Source of the DNA: Acytostelium subglobosum LB1
Taxonomy: Eukaryota > Evosea > Eumycetozoa > Acytosteliales > Acytosteliaceae
DNA length: 64,000 bases
NCBI RefSeq assembly: GCF_000787575.1
Contig: NW_012236528.1
Location: 993,552-1,057,551 of the forward strand
Reading direction: 5' to 3'
Shown here one piece after another: positions 59,301-64,000 of the stretch; position 1 is the stretch's first letter; each line of letters begins with the position of its first letter. A program made the translations under genes and the position numbers. The notes under the pieces were generated by a model, which did no database searches, was not told the DNA's origin, and was given only the letters and a program-made list of their open reading frames with translations.

Positions 59301-60540
59301 TTTTGAACCAAATCGTAACTTGTTGGTCCTTTGACGACTAAATATGAGTGTTGCCATCGACTTGGACATCATTTGACACATCTTTAAAGTCAAGTTGACA
59401 GTAATGTCGGAGGAGGAGAGGAGCACGTCTACTGCTTCTATGTCATCGTTTCGAATGTACCCCGCCAATTGTTCGCTGTGAAGCTGGACCATGTCGAATG
59501 ATCCCATTGCCATGTGGATTGATATACCTGTTGTGGTGGGCATCTGACACAAGATGTGGATCTGTGTCTCACAATCCTTGGTGATGTGGTCTTTGCCAAC
59601 ATGATGCTTCAAGAGATACTTGATGAATGATTGTTGACCACGTGTGGCCGCCTTCCTAATGATTGGTGTGATATCACGATTGTTGAGGTACTCATTGCCA
59701 TCGGATGTCCTGATGAATGCTTGGAACATGTCGACATTGCCATGCTTGGCACATTGTTGAAGACAAACACCGAGGAGTGTGTGTGAGAGACTCAGTGGAG
59801 GCGGCTTGTTGTCTAGTATGTATTGAACACTGTCCATCATATTGGACTTGGCAGAACGTTGAAGTGCGGGCTCCCAGATGCCAACAAGCTCAAACAGACA
59901 GTGGAGCTCGTGCAGCACTCGGAGCATTTCAACTCGGACTCCTCGTCTCCGAAACACCTAGGGAAGTTAGTGTTGTCGTCAATTTTAAGGTGTTGGAACA
60001 CTAAACGAACAAACTCGACGTTGCCCGAGTCAACAGCAAATGGTAGGTTGGCCACCATATGGTTGGGCAGCCCTCGGTGGCCGGTGGCTGCGAGGTAGGA
60101 TCGAAGTAGGTCAATGTTGCCATGAAGGAACAATCTCCAATCAAGTTTGATGCGAATCAGCTGTCTGTTGATGAGATGGTTGAATACTGTTGCGTTGTTG
60201 TAGTCGATTGCCAATGTCAACAGGGTGATGTTATCGACGGGGTAGTCCGAGGCAACGCTGTCGAATGCCTTGATGAACATTTGTGTTGCATTGAAACGCA
60301 ACATGTCAACCAGACTCATATTATAAAGTTGGCTACCTTTGATCGTTGATTTGATCAGTGGTACGTCGTCGTTGTTGTGTTGTTATTGTCATACTCTGAT
60401 GATCTGGTTGATGGCTTTGGCAGACTCATCCATCTATTGTGCATGCTACTCACATGTCCAAAGATGGTAGTGACCAACAAGTGATTGTGGAACACATTGT
60501 TGATGCAACTTGTGTCTCTCTCCATCCCCTTCATCATCAT
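56331..60540 (-). CDS. large ankyrin-repeat protein of the dictyostelid family
   Basis: I join three exons: 60540-60450, 60336-58495 and 58437-56331, about 1346 residues. Exon 1 carries the family's F-box-like opening (NNVFHNHLLVTTIFGHV). The body is degenerate ankyrin-like helical pairs (for example DSGNVEFVRLVFQHL, AENGHLAILQKILSYG, EAGNKEVINKLLGPL), mostly without the strict TPLH consensus. The last intron has a clean GTAAGT donor and matching phase, so the two large open frames (58491-59957 and 56331-58424) are one gene. Within exon 2 the frame changes by one base somewhere in 59837-59957, where both frames are open; the exon length is one base off, so a single missing base would explain it. 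Role unknown; such proteins are scaffolds or ubiquitin-ligase adaptors. Confidence 0.75.
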
Positions 60541-61012
60541 TAAATATATTTATATGTTTGTTTGAGTTACGTATTAGTTGGAGTGATTGATCAATGAATG
60601 ATCTTCCAGCTGGATGACCCAATCATTCAAAACAGCACGGTCTTGCTCACTCATTCAACTTCCGCAGGCACCAGCACGGCCAAACATCAATCTTGATCTT
60701 GCTCGTGAGCATGCTGGTCTTGTTTTGATCATATATCAAAATATCTGGATGGACCCCTGAGGCTTTGGGGACAATGGCCACAATGAAATTTGTGATGCTT
60801 TGATGATGTCGTTGTTCCTGTGACATTGCCAGTCAACTCCAATCTTCTCGCGACCCTTTATTGATATCTATCTATCTATCGTGTGGTTGTATTGTAACAA
60901 GGCCTTCATCCATCCATTCGGTATGAACTCCTATATGTATCTCTCTCTGTCGATCGTCGTCATCCGTCGTTGTCCACATTACACGTTCAATGTGCTGGCT
61001 GCATCAATGTGC
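60541..61012. other. intergenic, no gene confirmed
   Basis: Minus-strand DNA at about 60650-60850 reads openly in two frames with coding-like codons, but no start, family or splice partners could be set. It may be the trace of an old gene or chance. Confidence 0.4.
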
Positions 61013-61825
61013 TCAACCATAAAGCTTCAAATGGCAACCTTGGCAGTATGGTTTATCACCTTGTCTTTTATATCTATGTTTGATTGATTGATTGATTGAT
61101 CGAATGAGTTAGTAGTGATGAATGTACATTATCGAATGACTGAGATACCTACCCAACACCCGAAAGGGCAGTCTTGCAGAATGAACAGAAGAAGTGCTCT
61201 GGATGGTATCGTTTGGTGCCCATGACGATGCACTTGCCAGAGAGGATGGGCTTCTCACAGTGTCCACAGAGGAAGCCTATGGTGTCGTAGTAGTGTCGCT
61301 CGCAATATGGTGTGTTGTCATCGGTGTGGAAGAAGTTGCCTTGCAGCTGCATCTGACAGGTGTTGCAGGCAAAGTGCTCTGGATGGTATGATCGACCCAA
61401 TGCATTGGTCACCTTTCCCAATATAGCCTGTTGACACTTGAAGCACTTTGGTGCAAACTTGTCCAAAAAGTCCTTTGAGCAATAAGCAAAGCCATCTGGT
61501 CCCTCTTCACATCTAGATCCATCTGCAAAGTCCTATTCAATCATTTGATTGATCGTTTGATTGATCGTTTGATCGTTTGATCGTTTGATTGAGTAAGTGA
61601 GTGATCGAATGAGTAAGTATATTGATGTATTACACTCTCCAATCAATCCTCACACCTCAATATCAATCTCTAACTCTATCTCTATATCTATCTCTATATC
61701 TATGTCTGTACCTTTCCACATATATTACATCCGATGTGATAGGGATGCCATTGCAGACCAAAAACTGAAAGGCAAACATCAACTATTGGTTGTTTACAAC
61801 TGTAACATGTTGGTAATGATGCCAT
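61013..61825 (-). CDS. three-LIM-domain protein (LimF-like)
   Basis: Exons 61825-61712, 61532-61153 and 61073-61013 give 184 residues made almost wholly of three LIM domains. LIM1 starts CYSCKQPIVDVC, with HIGCNIC; LIM2 starts CFKCQQAILGK, with HFACNTC and PYCERHYYD; LIM3 starts CGHCEKPILSGK, with HFFCSFC and ends PYCQGCHLKLYG. Each keeps the eight metal ligands of two zinc fingers, apart from LIM1, whose second finger is looser. LIM domains mediate protein contacts at actin-rich structures. In D. discoideum a three-LIM protein of similar size, LimF, acts with Rab21 in phagocytosis; this may be its counterpart, but I assign no symbol. Confidence 0.88.
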
Positions 61826-62502
61826 TGTATATGTATTTTATATTATATATATATTTATAGTATAATGTAATTATCTTTTTTAAAACAAAATAAGTGAACT
61901 GTGCTTGCTTGAATGAATGATCTTTCACTCCCTCCTAATATCATCACGAGGTGGTGATCAAAAACTGAGGGTGTGGGTGATCAGATAGGGTGTGAATGAC
62001 ACCCATCGTGAAAGCCAATGATTCAATGAATCGACGTTCCCTCATAGTCACTTCACTCTCATTGAATTACTATACATTCAATATCTCATCGATCACAATC
62101 AATCAATCGAGTTTCCATTAAAAATATATAAGTATATAAATATATTTGTTAAGAATTCTATATTTATATATATATATGTAGTCATTTAGATTCATCTTGA
62201 TTGATTGATTGATTGAAACCAACGAAGATGATGCATGTTTGAACAGCAGTCTATTAACAAAGGTAATAGTATGTTGTAATAACATACATGTGACTGGTCA
62301 CGGAGTTGCAAATCAAGTCAAGATTCTGATCGTCAAGATCAAAAGATTGGAAAAGTGTTGTTTTTTTGTCGTTTGTTGTCCAAGGTGGTACTCTGTGCAT
62401 GAGATGGGATGCAGCATGAAGTGTTAAAGTTGTTCATTCTTTATTATACATAACTTTAAAGATATATAAAGATATAAAGATAGATAGATAGATAGATAGA
62501 TA
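61826..62502. other. divergent intergenic region
   Basis: AT-rich promoter-like DNA (61850-61900, 62110-62200) between the LIM gene and the CYTH/kinase gene. A 72-codon plus frame at 62209-62427 has no motif. Ends in (GATA)6 directly before the next ATG. Confidence 0.5.
62479..62502 (+). repeat. (GATA)6 abutting a start codon
   Basis: Six perfect GATA copies end exactly at the base before ATG 62503, so the repeat lies in the 5' leader of the mRNA. A similar GATA run precedes the DGAT1 start at 54060-54070. Confidence 0.9.
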
Positions 62503-64000
62503 ATGTTGAGTAGAGCAAACGATAGATTAGCAAAGCTCTCACAACATTTGGATGTGTGCGGTACTTCTGCTGAGATCACCTCTTCCACAACATCATCTGC
62601 AACAACAGAGTCTGCCATTGCTATCAAACCAAAGCCAAAGATATCAAAGCCTCATGATGATAATATAGAGTCTGATGGATCGTACGTCTTGTCCTTCATT
62701 CATCACTCACAACAATCAATCAATCACTCACTCATGCACTCATTCAATCAATCAAACAATGTACAGGATCGCAAGGGAGAAGCTCAATGAGGAGGAGTTG
62801 GACTTAACAGTGGAGTTGAATACAGGTACAAACACTTATGAGATGAAGCCAGTTCCAAATACTTTGTCATTCGATCAGGGATTCTTCCATGCGATCAGAG
62901 CGATTGAGTTGCTGACTGAGCATGACAAGCAACGAGTGGTGGTCATTGGCATTGCTGGTCCAGTTGGCGCAGGCAAGACAACTCTGGCGCACAAAATATC
63001 ATCCCTCGTCAACGCCATAGTATTCGACCTTCAAGACTTTATCCGTATCGACATGGTCAAGGACAACAACTATGATGATCCAGTGCTGATAGACTTTGAT
63101 CGTGTTGTTGTAAGTTAGTGGAGAGTGTCCTAGTCCATCACTCATTCATTCATTCCTAACAATCATCATCATACACACAGGACACAATGAAGAGATTGAG
63201 GATGAATGAAGTTGTGGAGATACCAAAGATCATTAGACATAAGGAGACTGGCAATATTATCAAGGTGGAACAACATAAGGTATCATTGAACCAATCAAAG
63301 GTACTCATACTTGAAGGTAGCTATGCACTCAGCGCAAAAATCAGGCCCATCCTAGACATCAGCATTGCCATCACTGGCGGTGTCCATCTCGACCTAATCA
63401 AAAGAATCATGAGGGATATCGTCGTCAACAAAAGTTCATCAAAGGTATGATACCCTGGTCTTGTCTCCCATGTTCTGCCAACCCTCACCCTAACCCTACC
63501 CTCGCCCTCGCCCTCGCCCTCGCCCTCACTATCACTCAATCAATCAATCATTTTCCAGGATGTACTGTTACAAATTACCAATGTAGTATTTCCAATGTTC
63601 AAGGCATTCGTTGAGCCAGACTTGGATAATGCCAAGATCAAGATACATTCGTCGTATAACCCGATGAGTCAGGTGGTCGAGCCAACATATGTCTGCAAGG
63701 CCAAGTACGAACCACAGAAGGAGCACTTTGATCAATTCCTCTCATCACTCAATGTCAAGCCTGTCAAGAAGATCTTCTCGGACATGTACCTCTACCCGCC
63801 CAAGTACGGCTCTGACGGCATCTCCCAAGCCGACAAGACCAACTGGATCCGAATCCGACGTACCGATCGCGGTCAATTCAATATATACTTCTACAGAGAG
63901 GTACGTCCAACTTGGAAACATCCCAACTCAATCTATCACTCACTCAATCATTCAATCATTCAAAACATAGATAATGGACGCCAACATCAATACTAGACCA
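62503..64000 (+). CDS. P-loop kinase/CYTH fusion (uridine-kinase-like, TTM type), cut by window end
   Basis: Exons 62503-62681, 62767-63109, 63181-63444, 63559-63900 and 63971 onward; the gene continues past 64000. After a Ser/Thr-rich start, the uridine-kinase-like P-loop domain has Walker A GPVGAGKT at 124-131, then VFDLQDFIRIDM and VLILEGSYAL. The following part (EPTYVCKAKYEP, WIRIRRTDRGQFNIYFYRE) looks like the start of a CYTH/triphosphate tunnel domain, with basic residues that hold phosphates. Plants have such kinase-CYTH fusions (TTM1/TTM2) that act on pyrophosphate or nucleotides. Activity here cannot be set, since the C-terminus lies outside the window. The intron after exon 3 holds telomere-like repeats. 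Confidence 0.88.
63482..63528 (+). repeat. telomere-like C-rich hexamers in an intron
   Basis: Inside intron 3 of the kinase/CYTH gene the sequence runs CCCTCA, CCCTAA, CCCTA, then five CCCTCG-type units. The first units equal the common telomere hexamer (TTAGGG) on the other strand. Confidence 0.85.

Noticed and set aside
56331-59957. Two separate ankyrin genes
   Set aside because: A perfect splice pair with matching phase links them, and the second frame has no leader-like DNA before its first Met.
60650-60880. Possible small minus-strand gene between the ankyrin and LIM genes
   Set aside because: Two frames are open with fair codons, but I found no start, no family and no splice partners.

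Overview
The window looks like nuclear DNA of a dictyostelid social amoeba. The support is: many short AT-rich introns with GT..AG ends, often carrying tandem CAAT/GATT tetranucleotides; long Asn, Gln, Thr and Ser runs in otherwise conserved proteins; tight gene spacing; and families typical of dictyostelids (RasGEF, Fray-like STE20 kinase, three-LIM protein, large ankyrin family, NT-C2/DIL protein). Coding DNA is clearly richer in G+C than in Dictyostelium discoideum, so a dictyostelid from another group is more likely. I cannot name the species. Exon joins given here were worked out by hand from splice signals and reading phase.

Layout. 1-2862 (+): a possible gene tail, a small mitochondrial-type protein and an IBA57/CAF17 homologue. 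3354-16685 (all minus): a Fray-like kinase, a zinc-knuckle/CMS1 fusion, a RING-H2 protein, a divergent Sec23/Sec24-like protein, a newly assembled small secreted protein (14961-15312) and palmitoyl-protein thioesterase. 18010-22361 (+): a RasGEF. 22362-24461: an accessory patch with a Tc1-type helix-turn-helix ORF, a tRNA-Lys(UUU) with an inverted partial copy, and a repeat lying beside N bases. 24462-27254 (+): a PAXBP1/GCF-type protein. 27328-36919 (minus): LysM/UBA-like protein, a small basic protein, a broken crinkler-type effector-like gene, a methyltransferase, an FAD monooxygenase and a four-exon NTF2. 37616-64000: NAD-isocitrate dehydrogenase (+), an intronless bacterial-type AstE (-), class II histone deacetylase (+), NT-C2/coiled-coil/DIL protein (+), acyl-CoA oxidase (-), DGAT1 (+), a large ankyrin protein (-), a three-LIM protein (-) and a P-loop kinase/CYTH protein that runs off the end (+).

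The genes are mostly unrelated housekeeping functions and are not an operon-like set. One suggestive pair is acyl-CoA oxidase and DGAT1, which are head to head and share one 959-bp intergenic region: one burns fatty acids, the other stores them. Vesicle traffic and cytoskeleton (Sec23/24-like, DIL, LIM, RasGEF) recur by chance or history.

The most unusual items are the zinc-knuckle/CMS1 fusion built from three tandem 66-nt exons that each split a knuckle at the same place, the AstE gene that looks acquired from bacteria, the hidden secreted peptide gene, the monooxygenase with a membrane-hairpin-like insert, and the tRNA-linked inverted repeat. Several N bases sit exactly where host reading frames break, so those breaks look like assembly errors.
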